A stretch of 48,512 bases of DNA from Alphaproteobacteria bacterium (GTDB lineage Bacteria > Pseudomonadota > Alphaproteobacteria > Caulobacterales > Aquidulcibacteraceae). Location of the stretch: assembly GCA_018969015.1 (NCBI GenBank), contig JAGWZE010000026.1:1-48512 (forward strand). The letters run 5' to 3'. The first letter of the stretch is position 1. Each line of letters begins with the position of its first letter. The position numbers were made by a program, and so were the translations under genes. The notes under the pieces are model-generated. The model was not told the DNA's origin, did no database searches, and saw only the letters and a program-made list of their open reading frames with translations. This document shows positions 1-10,882 of the stretch, in pieces.

Positions 1-906
1 GAGGGCAGCGGCGGCGTTGAGCAGGACGGTGTCGCGATAGGCGCCCTTCGTGCCCTGGAGCAGGGCGAGGAGGGCGGCGGCGTTGGTGGCGGCATCTCCG
101 CCGCGGATGGCCTCGAGCGGGGCGTGGGGGAGGCCGGCTTCCTCGGCGGTGACGGTGAACTCGCGGATGATACCGCCGGACAGCGCCACGACCTGGTTCG
201 GGCCGGCGGTGGTGAGCTCGTCCAGCCCCTGGCCGTGGACGAGCCAGACATCGGTGGAGCCGAGATTGGCGAGCGTTTCCACCATGGGGCGGGCCCAGGC
301 GGGGTCGAACACGCCGGTGAGCTGGCGGCGGACGCTTGCGGGGTTCGCGAGCGGGCCGAGCAGGTTGAAGATGGTGCGGGTGCCCAGCTCCACGCGCGGG
401 CCGGCGACGTGGCGCATGGCGGCGTGGTGGCGCGGGGCGAAGAGGAAGGCGCAGTGGGCGGCGCGCAGCACCTGGGGCAGGCGCGGGAGCGGCACTTCCA
501 CGTTGACGCCGAGGGCGGTGAGCACGTCGGCGCCGCCGGTGCGCGACGAGAGGGCGCGGTTGCCGTGCTTGGCGACCGGCACGCCGAGGCCGGCCAGCAC
601 GAAGGTGACGGCGGTGGAGACATTGAGGCTGCCGGAGCCGTCGCCGCCAGTGCCGCAGACATCGATGGCGCCCTCCGGCGCGTCCACCCGGTTCATGCGC
701 GCGCGCATCGCCTGCACGGCGCCGGTGAGCTCGGCCACCGTCTCCCGCCGCACGCGCATGGCCATGAGCAGGCCGGCGATCTGGGCGGGGGTGGCCTCGC
801 CGGCCATGATGATGCCGAAGGCGGCTTCGGCCTCCGCCTCGCTCAGCGTCTGCCCGGCGGCCAGGCGCGCCAGGACCGGCTTCAGGTCTCCCGTGCTGCC
901 AGACAT
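1..906 (-). CDS. trpD: Anthranilate phosphoribosyltransferase, C-terminus cut by window edge
   Basis: Transfers phosphoribose from PRPP to anthranilate, the second committed step of tryptophan synthesis in the cytoplasm. Translating the minus strand from the ATG at 906 gives 302 codons without a stop before the edge; the family is usually about 335-345 residues, so roughly 35-40 C-terminal residues are missing. The glycine-rich PRPP site [15 protein letters not shown] and the following [17 protein letters not shown] are both present, with a further conserved stretch [13 protein letters not shown]. The start lies 4 bases after the trpG stop, so the two are almost certainly co-transcribed and probably translationally coupled. 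Identity is firm; only the end is unseen. Confidence 0.96.
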   Translation of the reverse strand, partial: MSGSTGDLKPVLARLAAGQTLSEAEAEAAFGIIMAGEATPAQIAGLLMAMRVRRETVAELTGAVQAMRARMNRVDAPEGAIDVCGTGGDGSGSLNVSTAVTFVLAGLGVPVAKHGNRALSSRTGGADVLTALGVNVEVPLPRLPQVLRAAHCAFLFAPRHHAAMRHVAGPRVELGTRTIFNLLGPLANPASVRRQLTGVFDPAWARPMVETLANLGSTDVWLVHGQGLDELTTAGPNQVVALSGGIIREFTVTAEEAGLPHAPLEAIRGGDAATNAAALLALLQGTKGAYRDTVLLNAAAAL

Positions 907-910
907 GGCA

Positions 911-1504
911 TCAGGCCGCTTTCGCCGGCGTGTTCAGGCCGCGCGCGATGTCCAGGAAGTTGCGCAGGATTTGGTGGCCGTGCTGGCTGGCGATGCTCTC
1001 GGGGTGGAACTGCACGCCGAAGATGGGGAGCGTGCGGTGGCGCAGGCCCATGACGATGCCGTCGGTGTGGGCGGTGGGGACCAGGGCGTCCGGCATGGTG
1101 TCGGCCTTCACCACCAGGGAGTGGTAGCGCGTGGCCTCGAAGGGGGAGGGGATGCCGGCGAAGATGTCGGTGCCGCCATGGGTGACGGGGCTGACCTTGC
1201 CGTGCATCGGGACCGGGGCGCGCACGACCTCGCCGCCGAAGGCCTGGCCGATGGCCTGGTGGCCGAGGCAGACGCCGAGGATGGGCAGGTCCGCAGGGGC
1301 CTTGGCGATCAGCTCGAGGCAGATGCCGGCCTCGTTTGGCGTGCAGGGGCCGGGCGACAGGATGACCGCCTGCGGGCGCTGCGCCAGCGCGGCCTCGGCC
1401 GACAGCGTGTCGTTGCGCACCACTTTCGTCACCGCGCCGAGCTCTTCGACGAAGTGGACGAGGTTGTAGGTGAAGCTGTCGTAGTTATCGATGACGAGGA
1501 GCAT
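911..1504 (-). CDS. trpG: Anthranilate synthase component II (glutamine amidotransferase)
   Basis: Releases ammonia from glutamine and passes it to TrpE for conversion of chorismate to anthranilate. The 197-residue length is normal for a stand-alone class I amidotransferase subunit. The N-terminus [16 protein letters not shown] is typical, the nucleophile cysteine is in [10 protein letters not shown], and the His-Glu pair of the triad is in [10 protein letters not shown]. The oxyanion motif [11 protein letters not shown] is present. It lies 51 bases downstream of hepT and 4 bases upstream of trpD. PabA, the folate-pathway equivalent, is very similar, but the position beside trpE and trpD argues for TrpG; a protein serving both pathways remains possible. 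Confidence 0.95.
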   Translation of the reverse strand: MLLVIDNYDSFTYNLVHFVEELGAVTKVVRNDTLSAEAALAQRPQAVILSPGPCTPNEAGICLELIAKAPADLPILGVCLGHQAIGQAFGGEVVRAPVPMHGKVSPVTHGGTDIFAGIPSPFEATRYHSLVVKADTMPDALVPTAHTDGIVMGLRHRTLPIFGVQFHPESIASQHGHQILRNFLDIARGLNTPAKAA

Positions 1505-1555
1505 GGGGGCCGTTCGCGGGTTCGCCCGAACCCAAGCCGGAACCCGCGCCGGGCG

Positions 1556-1921
1556 TCAAGGCGGAGGCGCTTCATCGGGGAGCGGCGCGGCAAGCTCGTT
1601 CCGGCTGGCGTCGGCCAGAGGCGGGAGGTCAAGCCGGATCGTGTCGGCGAGTATGATTGGATCCACCGCCCCATAGCCATGAATGAGTCGGTTCCGGGTG
1701 AGGGCCGCGGCGCGGAAGGGAATTGCCGCAAGCGCGGTGCGGACGTCGTCGGGGACCTGTGCCGCGGCCTCGCCAATGATCTCGACGAGACGGCAGGCGG
1801 CCAGAAAGTGGAGGCGATCCGAGGCGAAGTCTTCGTTCGTCCGTCCGGCGAGCAACTCGATCGCCTCTTCGGCGTGCGCCAGCATGTCTTCGAGAAGCGG
1901 GCGGGCGGCGCACTTGGGCAT
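1556..1921 (-). CDS. hepT: HepT-like HEPN-domain toxin (DUF86 family)
   Basis: A 121-residue all-alpha protein carrying the HEPN ribonuclease signature RX4HXY as RNRLIHGY (Arg76, His81, Tyr83 from the ATG start). In studied HepT-MntA pairs the HEPN protein is an RNase toxin that its partner neutralises by adding AMP to the tyrosine of this motif; applying that here is inference. The ATG at 1921 overlaps the mntA stop by one base (TGATG); a GTG at 1924 is an alternative start. The last dozen residues are Pro/Ala-rich. The gene sits inside the trp operon, an unusual place for a toxin. HEPN family: high confidence; toxicity untested. Confidence 0.88.
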   Translation of the reverse strand: MPKCAARPLLEDMLAHAEEAIELLAGRTNEDFASDRLHFLAACRLVEIIGEAAAQVPDDVRTALAAIPFRAAALTRNRLIHGYGAVDPIILADTIRLDLPPLADASRNELAAPLPDEAPPP

Positions 1922-2226
1922 CACACCGGGATCAGTTCGGAACGAATGTAGGGCTCGAGGCGCGGATTGATGGCGGTGGAGGGCGTCGTCTCCACATGCA
2001 GGCCCAGTCTGCTGCCCAGATAGTCGTCGAGGGCCGCCAACCTAAAGAGGGTGGGGCGGCTCGAAGCCTCGAAGCCAACGATCAGATCGAGATCGGATCC
2101 GGCATGCGCCTGACCTCGGGCGCGCGAGCCGAAGATCGCCATGTTCGCCACACCAAATTGCGCGCGAAGCTCCGGGCGCAGGGCGCGAAGCGTGTCGAGC
2201 ACTTCGGTAATGGTGGTCTGCGACAT
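1921..2226 (-). CDS. mntA: MntA-like minimal nucleotidyltransferase, antitoxin of the HepT pair
   Basis: A 101-residue protein of the minimal nucleotidyltransferase (MNT) family. The polymerase-beta-type motif GSX10DXD is complete: Gly33-Ser34, then Asp45 and Asp47 in SDLDLIV, which would bind Mg-ATP. Known MntA antitoxins AMPylate the tyrosine of the partner HEPN toxin; that role is inferred here from adjacency and family. The frame stays open upstream into trpE, but homology begins only at MSQTTITEV, so the ATG at 2226 was chosen. No convincing Shine-Dalgarno precedes it; an in-frame GTG two codons earlier is possible. It begins 28 bases after the trpE stop and is coupled to hepT. Confidence 0.87.
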   Translation of the reverse strand: MSQTTITEVLDTLRALRPELRAQFGVANMAIFGSRARGQAHAGSDLDLIVGFEASSRPTLFRLAALDDYLGSRLGLHVETTPSTAINPRLEPYIRSELIPV

Positions 2227-2254
2227 GCGCACAGGATTAGCATACCCCTGGCCA

Positions 2255-3774
<1,520 letters not shown>

Positions 3775-3778
<4 letters not shown>

Positions 3779-5691
3779 TTCGCGGCCGCCGCGTCGTCTT
3801 CGGTCTGGAGGCCGAGCACCGAGGCGATCAGCTTGTCGTTCTGCTTCACGCGCGCGCTCGCCACCGCGGCGCGCTGGAACGTGTCCAGCACGTCGTTGGT
3901 GAGCAGCTCGTTGGCCTGGGCGCGCGCGGCTTCGACGAGGTCGGGCCGCGTCTTGGGATCGTCGCGCAGGATGTCTTCGACCTGCGCCACGAGCAGCACC
4001 GGCGCGCCCTGGATCGGCGCGGCGACGACCTCGCCCTTGGCGGCGGCGAAGATTGCGCCGCCGAGTTGCGCCGCGGGGCCCTGGCCGGCCTGCTGGCGCG
4101 TGATCGTCTGCGACTTCGCGCCGACGCGCAGCTTCTCCGCCTGCACGGCGGCCGTGAAGGTCTTGCCGCCCGCGACTGCTTCCTTGATGCGTGTGACGAC
4201 GGCTTCCATGCGCTTGCTGATCTCGCGCGAGCGCCAGGCGCCGGCGAGACGGTCCTTGACCTTCTCGAAAGGCACCACGCCTTCCGGCGTAATCCCGTCG
4301 ACGCGGACGCGGGCGTAGCCGGCGTCGCCGAGCGGCGTGAAATCGCTGGTTTCGTCCTGCGCGGCGGCGAAGGCGGTTTCGAGAATGTCCTTCGCGTTCG
4401 CGAGCGTCGCGACGGGCTGGCCGTTGTCGTCGCGGCCTTCCTTGTCGACGACCTCGATGACTTCGACGACGAGGCCGGAGGCCTTCGCCGCGGCTTCGGG
4501 CGTCTCGCCGCCGGCGACCGCGTCGTCATAGGCTTTCGTCGCCTGGTTGAGCAGGGTCATGCCTTCGTCGCGCGCGAGATTGGCGCGCAGTTCGGGCTTG
4601 AGTTGCTCGTAGGACGGCGCCGATCCGGGCGTCACGGTCGTGATCTTCGCGGCGACCCACGCGAGCTTGCCTTGCACGGGGCCGATCGTCTGGCCGGCCT
4701 GGGCGCCGAACACGGCGTTTGCGACGACGGCGTCCGGAACGGCGGTGCGTGCGGTCTTGTCGAACGGCACGGCCGTGCCGCCGACGGCTTTCGCCACAGC
4801 AGCCGGATCCTCGCCCGCCGCGAGGCGCTTGGCGGCTTCCGCCGCCGCGGCCTGCGAGGAGGCCGTGATCTGCACGAAGCTGCGGGTTTCGGGCGTGCCG
4901 CGCTTGTCCTTCTCGAACTCGTAGGCGGCCTTGAGCTTGTCTTCCGGGATCTCGACCTTGGCTTCGAAATCGGCGTTGCGCGCGAGGATCAGCGTGAGCT
5001 TGCGGAACTCGGGCGTCTTGAGCGCGGGCTTGCTCTCTTCGTAGAGCTTCTTGAGGTCGGCGTCGGTCGGGGCCGGGATCTGGCCAGCGACCGTCGGCGG
5101 AATGTCCGCGACCGTCACGACACGGCGTTCCGATTGGAACGCCACGATGAAGTCGGCGAAGCTCGTCGGCGCGCGCACGCCGGCGGCGGTGGCCGAGATG
5201 AGTTGGCGGCGCATCAGGCCCGTGCGCAGGCCGTCTTCGAACTCGGCTTCGGAAAGGCCGTTCTGCTGGAGAAGGGAGCGGTAGGTTTCGGCGTCGAACG
5301 CGCCGGTGACCTGGCTCTTGAAGGACTCGTTCGACCGGATCGCCTCGGCGACCATCTTGTCCGGTGTCTGCACGCCGAACTGCGCGGCGATGCGGTTCAT
5401 GGCCTTTTGCGCGATCAGCCGGGACAGAACCTGGGCGGTGACGCCCTGCTCATGCGCTTGCTGCTTGGTCAGGAACTGGCCGCTTTGCTGGCGGGCCTCG
5501 TTCAGCGCGCGCTCGACCGCCCCATTGTACTCGCGGGTGGTGACCGTGACGCCGTCCCCATACGCGACCGCGTCCCTCTGGACAGGGCGGAAAACATCGT
5601 TGATGCCCCAGATCGCGAATGCGCCGGCCAGGACGAGGATCAGAACGGTCGCAACCGGCGATTTCGCCAGCTGCCTGAAGAAGGTGAGCAT
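3775..5691 (-). CDS. ppiD: Membrane-anchored periplasmic peptidyl-prolyl isomerase of PpiD/SurA type
   Basis: A folding factor tethered to the inner membrane that meets proteins leaving the Sec channel. The 638 residues begin with a short cytoplasmic stretch and one transmembrane helix (about 13-33, SPVATVLILVLAGAFAIWGI), followed by a SurA_N-like chaperone region containing QSGQFLTKQQAHEQG and a central, poorly conserved parvulin-like segment (roughly 230-360). Length and plan match PpiD. It is the first gene of the minus-strand unit and overlaps trpE by 4 bases; linkage of ppiD to trpE is common in alphaproteobacteria. Divergent tpiA begins 62 bases away, so the two promoters share a short region. 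Isomerase activity cannot be judged from sequence. Confidence 0.9.
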
Positions 5692-5753
5692 GACAACCCT
5701 ATCGAAAGCGGCCGCACCTTAGAGGCCGCACGGCGAAACGCAACGAGGCCAGG

Positions 5754-6503
5754 ATGCCCCCGACAACGACCCCGCCCAAACCGCTCCTGATCGCGGGAAA
5801 CTGGAAAATGTATGGCCGCATGGCCGATCTGGCCGAGTTGGACGCCCTGGCGGCGGCGGTGGGGGGCGTCCGCGCGGAGGTCGACGTCGTGCTCTGTCCG
5901 CCGTTCACGATGACGGCGGCGGCCGCAGGGCGGGCGAAGGGCGGGCGAATCGCGATCGGGGTGCAGGACGTCGCGGCCATCGGCGCGGATGGGGCGCACA
6001 CCGGGGACGTCAGCGCCGCCATGGCCGCCGACGCGGGGGCCCGCTTTGCGATCGTAGGCCATTCCGAGCGCCGCGCCGCCCATGGCGAGACGGACGCCGT
6101 GGTCGCCGCCAAAGCGACCGCCGCCGCCGCGGCCGGTCTCGTGCCGATCGTGTGCGTGGGCGAGACCCTGGAGCAGCGGAAGGCCGGGGAGGCGGCTGCG
6201 GTCGTCGCGGCCCAGGTGGCGGGCTCGTGCCCGGCGGCAGGAGTAGTCCTCGCCTATGAGCCGGTCTGGGCGATCGGCACCGGGTTGACGCCCACCGCGG
6301 CCGAGATCGCCGAGATCCATGCCGAGGCCCGTCGGGCGTTCGCCGCCAAGTTCCCGGGCGCGGCCGTGCGCATCCTCTATGGCGGCTCGGTGAAGCCGGG
6401 CAATGCGGCCGAGATCCTGGCGATCGACGGCGTCGACGGCGCGCTCGTGGGCGGCGCGAGCCTCAAGGCCAAGGATTTTGCGGCCATCGTCTTGGCCGGC
6501 TAG
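5754..6503 (+). CDS. tpiA: Triose-phosphate isomerase
   Basis: Interconverts dihydroxyacetone phosphate and glyceraldehyde 3-phosphate in glycolysis and gluconeogenesis. The 249 residues hold every hallmark: substrate-binding Asn and Lys in AGNWKMYG, the electrophilic His in GHSERR, the catalytic Glu in AYEPVWAIGTG (loop 6 follows), and the phosphate-binding loop YGGSVKPGN. The ATG at 5754 is preceded by a GAGG-like site (aacgaggccagg). The first ten residues are Pro/Thr-rich and extend slightly beyond the usual start. Its TAG stop lies within the same CTAG as the stop of the convergent AraC-type gene. Product certain. Confidence 0.97.
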   Translation: MPPTTTPPKPLLIAGNWKMYGRMADLAELDALAAAVGGVRAEVDVVLCPPFTMTAAAAGRAKGGRIAIGVQDVAAIGADGAHTGDVSAAMAADAGARFAIVGHSERRAAHGETDAVVAAKATAAAAAGLVPIVCVGETLEQRKAGEAAAVVAAQVAGSCPAAGVVLAYEPVWAIGTGLTPTAAEIAEIHAEARRAFAAKFPGAAVRILYGGSVKPGNAAEILAIDGVDGALVGGASLKAKDFAAIVLAG

Positions 6504-7360
6504 GGCGTGCGCGCATCCTCGTCGGCGAGCGGGATCATGACGCTGAAGCCGCCGTCGCCGGAGTGCGGATCGAAGCCGGGCCCGTAGCGCTCGAGTTCCG
6601 GCGCATCGGCCTGCGGCCCGAGCGCATGCACCTCGGAACTGTCCCAGGCGGCGCGCCAGACGTCCCGGATGCGCGCGACGTGCGCCGCGCTTTCGAGAAC
6701 GGCGTACCGGCGCGCCGCCAACGCAATGGACACGAAGCCCGGCGGCGGCTCCGTGAAGGCCGACGCTGGCGCGGCGCAGGCGTAGGTCGGGCTGTCGCCC
6801 GCCATGCCGGACAGGACGCCGTACGTCAGACGCGGGGCGTCGGAGCGGAAATAGGGTCCGGCGCGTTCGGCGAATACACCCCACAAGGCGGGGATGCCGC
6901 CGGGCTCCAAAGCGTTTGGCGACGCCTTTAGTCCGACCAGTCGGTCGATAAGCGCCCCTCGGGCGGACGTCTCCACCCTGAGCGGGTGGCAGGGAGGCGG
7001 GGCGCCTTCGTCCGGCACAGCGGGGGAGCCGAGACGCTCAGACGGCAGAGGCTGCGCCCGCGCCGCTTCGGGCGTGAGCCCGAACGTCTCCCGGAAGGCG
7101 CGGGAAAACGCCGCATGCGATCCATACCCGGCGGCAAGCGCGACGGACAGGATCTGGTCGTCGGTCTGCGCAAGCGTCTTGGCGGCTTGGGAGAGGCGGC
7201 GGCGGCGCAGATAGGCCATCGGCGTTTCGCCGAAGCGGGCGGCAAAGGCCCGTACGAGCCCGTAAGGACTCGTTCCCAGCTCGGCCGCGAGCGCCCGCAG
7301 CGACGGCGGCTCGGCCAAGCGCGACTCCAGCACCCACAACGCGCGTCCTGTTAGCGACAT
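6500..7360 (-). CDS. AraC-family regulator with C-terminal GyrI-like effector-binding domain
   Basis: A 286-residue transcription regulator, unusual for the classic AraC layout in that the DNA-binding part is N-terminal. Residues about 5-100 hold two helix-turn-helix motifs (LRALAAELGTSPYGLVRAF and LSVALAAGYGSHAAFSRAF). From about residue 118 the sequence resembles a GyrI-like/AraC effector-binding domain (LVGLKASPNALEPGGIPALW to the C-terminus), which in relatives binds small amphipathic ligands; the ligand here is unknown. The frame is open further upstream, but homology starts at MSLTGRALW (ATG 7360). It converges on tpiA, sharing CTAG at the stops, and is divergent from secG, which it might regulate only by chance of position. 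Confidence 0.85.
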   Translation of the reverse strand: MSLTGRALWVLESRLAEPPSLRALAAELGTSPYGLVRAFAARFGETPMAYLRRRRLSQAAKTLAQTDDQILSVALAAGYGSHAAFSRAFRETFGLTPEAARAQPLPSERLGSPAVPDEGAPPPCHPLRVETSARGALIDRLVGLKASPNALEPGGIPALWGVFAERAGPYFRSDAPRLTYGVLSGMAGDSPTYACAAPASAFTEPPPGFVSIALAARRYAVLESAAHVARIRDVWRAAWDSSEVHALGPQADAPELERYGPGFDPHSGDGGFSVMIPLADEDARTP

Positions 7361-7511
7361 GGCGATGCTCCTCGGGGCCAAGATTATCAACGCGCGCCGC
7401 GACTGCTTGACCGGAATTGCGCGCGGGCCCTTTCCCCGCCGGCCGGGCTCCGCTATTGAGCCCGCTTTCGCCCGCCCCCATGTGAGGGCCGGGTCAGGAG
7501 AGTGCGCGTCG

Positions 7512-8132
7512 ATGGAAACCGCCCTGTTGTTCGTCCACCTGTTCGTGGCCGTCGGCCTCGTCGCGCTGGTGCTGATGCAGCGCTCCGAAGGCGGCGCGCT
7601 CGGCATGGGCGGCGGCGGCGGCAGCCTGATGACGGGGCGCGGCGCAGCCGATGTCCTGGCGCGGGCCACCACCATCCTCGCCGCCGTCTTTTTCCTGACG
7701 AGCATGTCCTTGACGTTGCTGGCGCAAACGCACCGCAAGCAGAAGTCCGTGATCGAGACCGCGCCCGTCACCGCGCCGGTGAAGCCGGCGCCGGCCCCGG
7801 CCGCGCCGCCGGTGCGCGCCGCGCCGCTCGAGTCCTATACGCCGCCGTCCGAAGGCGTCGTCGCGCCCGCGCCGGGCGCTACGGCCGAACGCGCGGCCCC
7901 GCTGACGGCTGCGCCCGCGCCTGCCCCGGCCAAGCCGGCGACGGCTCCCGCCGCGACGGCGCCGGCGCCCAAGCCGGCCGCCACGACAACCACCACCGCC
8001 ACCCCGGCTCCGAAGCCCGCGCCGAAGCCGGCTGCGACGGCCCCGGCGTCGACCACGGCCGAATCAAGCCAGACTGCGCCGTCCGCACCGGCGCAACCGC
8101 AGCCGCGTTCGCGGGCCGGCCCGGACGAGTGA
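7512..8132 (+). CDS. secG: Preprotein translocase subunit SecG with long Ala/Pro-rich tail
   Basis: Accessory subunit of the SecYEG channel in the inner membrane. Two transmembrane helices (about 3-22 and 52-72) flank the conserved cytoplasmic loop with LMQRSEGGALG and a glycine run, which identifies SecG. From about residue 78 to 206 the protein is a low-complexity tail of Ala, Pro, Lys and Thr (PAPKPA-like units), more than doubling the core length. The frame is open back to 7359, but SecG homology begins at METALLFVH, so the ATG at 7512 was chosen. Next comes pyrG, 97 bases on, after a 7-bp GC hairpin without a T-run. Confidence 0.93.
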   Translation: METALLFVHLFVAVGLVALVLMQRSEGGALGMGGGGGSLMTGRGAADVLARATTILAAVFFLTSMSLTLLAQTHRKQKSVIETAPVTAPVKPAPAPAAPPVRAAPLESYTPPSEGVVAPAPGATAERAAPLTAAPAPAPAKPATAPAATAPAPKPAATTTTTATPAPKPAPKPAATAPASTTAESSQTAPSAPAQPQPRSRAGPDE

Positions 8133-8223
8133 TCCCCGCCCGCTAAGGGCGCGGACCGGCCTGGTCCGAGTGAAACGAGCCCGCGAGAAGCGCGGGCGCC
8201 CGCAAGGGTCGGCAGGGGCGTAA

Positions 8224-9861
<1,638 letters not shown>

Positions 9862-10443
9862 TCACGCGCGGCCGGGCAGGCTCTGCCGCAACGACCGGCC
9901 AAACCAACGCATGTACGCGATTAGCCCCTTGAGCGCCGCCCACGCGCCCAGAGCGAAGAGCGGCGAAAGCGCGACCGCAACCCAGGGCGCGCCTTCATAA
10001 TGGACGTCCGGTGGAAGCGGCATGCCGAGCGCGAGCGGCAGCCCAACCGCGAACAGCACTACGGCGCTCATGCCGAATGCGAAACTTATCGTCACCAGCG
10101 TCGACGTCACGATCAGAGTCAGCAGGCCGCCGCCCGTGGCGAGCCCGAACATCGCCCAGAAATTGATCCGGCGCGCACGCGCCTTCCCCGAACCTTCCGC
10201 CGTCTCGTCGCCGAACAGCAGCTCTGCGGCGTAGGCCCGCGCCAGGGCGTCGGGCGGCCCGAGCTTTGCGCGGATATCGGCCCAGACGCGTCCCGCCATC
10301 TGCGCTTCTTCGATGTGTTGGCGGACGTCCTCCGCCAACTCGCGCGCCTCGGCGAGCCTGCGTTTCTTTCCGGCTCGCTCGAAGGCGAGGAGATAAGCGG
10401 TGATGTCGGCGGCGTCGGCCGTCACGTCGGTTTGGGCTGTCAT
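9862..10443 (-). CDS. DUF1700-like membrane protein paired with a PadR regulator
   Basis: A 193-residue protein. The N-terminal ~85 residues form a soluble helical region (YLLAFERAGKKRRLAEAREL to KLGPPDALARAYAAELL) like the cytoplasmic part of DUF1700/HAAS-type proteins. About residues 105-180 contain three or four hydrophobic segments with a loop PLPPDVHYEGAPW. Such proteins are commonly encoded directly after a PadR-type repressor, as here (4-base overlap), and may sense or act on envelope state; the function is unknown. The open frame extends far upstream, but the coupled ATG at 10443 fits. Convergent with pyrG, with abutting stops. Family call by architecture, moderately sure. Confidence 0.72.
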   Translation of the reverse strand: MTAQTDVTADAADITAYLLAFERAGKKRRLAEARELAEDVRQHIEEAQMAGRVWADIRAKLGPPDALARAYAAELLFGDETAEGSGKARARRINFWAMFGLATGGGLLTLIVTSTLVTISFAFGMSAVVLFAVGLPLALGMPLPPDVHYEGAPWVAVALSPLFALGAWAALKGLIAYMRWFGRSLRQSLPGRA

Positions 10444-10781
10444 GTCGCATCTCCGAGAGCGAGGCATCGTTCGATAGCGCGCGTGAGGTCGATCCAATCG
10501 CGACGCAGGTTCTCCAGGCGCGCGGCGCCCAGAGGGGTGATCTTCAGGTATTGGCGCGGCGGCCCCGACGCGCTTTCGACGGCGTAGGCCTCGAGCGCGC
10601 CATCGGCCCGCAGGCGCCGAAGGAGCGGGTAGAGCGTGTTCTCGCCGGCGGCGAGCGGGCCGAGCGCCTGCAGTTTCTCGACGATCGCGTAGCCGTAGGT
10701 CGGCTCGGCCTGCACGACGTGAAGCACGCACAGCTCCAGCGCCCCGCGCCGCATTTGCGATGTCCAGTCCTGCTCGGCCAC
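10440..10781 (-). CDS. PadR-family transcriptional regulator
   Basis: A small winged-helix repressor of about 113 residues. The PadR core is clear: MRRGALELCVLHVV, then PTYGYAIVEKLQAL, then the wing region ENTLYPLLRRLRADGALE and PPRQYLKITPLGAARL. The GTG at 10781 was chosen because AGGAG lies 6 bases before it (aggagcatcgcgtg); an ATG at 10799 would add six residues. It overlaps the downstream membrane-protein gene by 4 bases and is divergent from the DUF2855 gene. PadR proteins usually repress their own operon; an imperfect palindrome just upstream (10801-10820) is a candidate operator. Confidence 0.9.
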   Translation of the reverse strand: MAEQDWTSQMRRGALELCVLHVVQAEPTYGYAIVEKLQALGPLAAGENTLYPLLRRLRADGALEAYAVESASGPPRQYLKITPLGAARLENLRRDWIDLTRAIERCLALGDAT

Positions 10782-10800
10782 GCGATGCTCCTGTGTCATG

Positions 10801-10820
10801 CACAGTAGCGCAGTACCGTG
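10801..10820. promoter_or_regulatory. Candidate PadR operator palindrome
   Basis: CACAGTA and TACCGTG form inverted half-sites with one mismatch, separated by six bases, in the 101-base region between the padR gene and the divergent DUF2855 gene. The position just upstream of padR suits an autoregulatory site. Binding is inferred from symmetry and place only. Confidence 0.35.
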
Positions 10821-10833
10821 TGGCGCACAATAG

Positions 10834-10861
10834 CTGACGCGAAGCGCAGGGCTGCTATATC
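10834..10861 (+). promoter_or_regulatory. Candidate sigma-70-type promoter for the DUF2855 gene
   Basis: CTGACG (-35-like) and TATATC (-10-like) are separated by 16 bases and stand 21 bases before the ATG at 10883, which has the ribosome site GGGAGG. It lies 13 bases from the palindrome assigned to PadR, so one repressor could affect both directions. Confidence 0.45.
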
Positions 10862-10882
10862 GCTCCGCAGGGAGGACACCTC

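Noticed and set aside
50-1951. A 633-codon plus-strand open frame over trpD, trpG and hepT
   Set aside because: Composition-driven antisense frame; the minus strand carries clear TrpD, TrpG and HepT motifs and the antisense translation has none.
7359-7511. Longer SecG start at 7359
   Set aside because: The extra 51 codons have no SecG similarity and would cover the whole divergent promoter region with the AraC-type gene.
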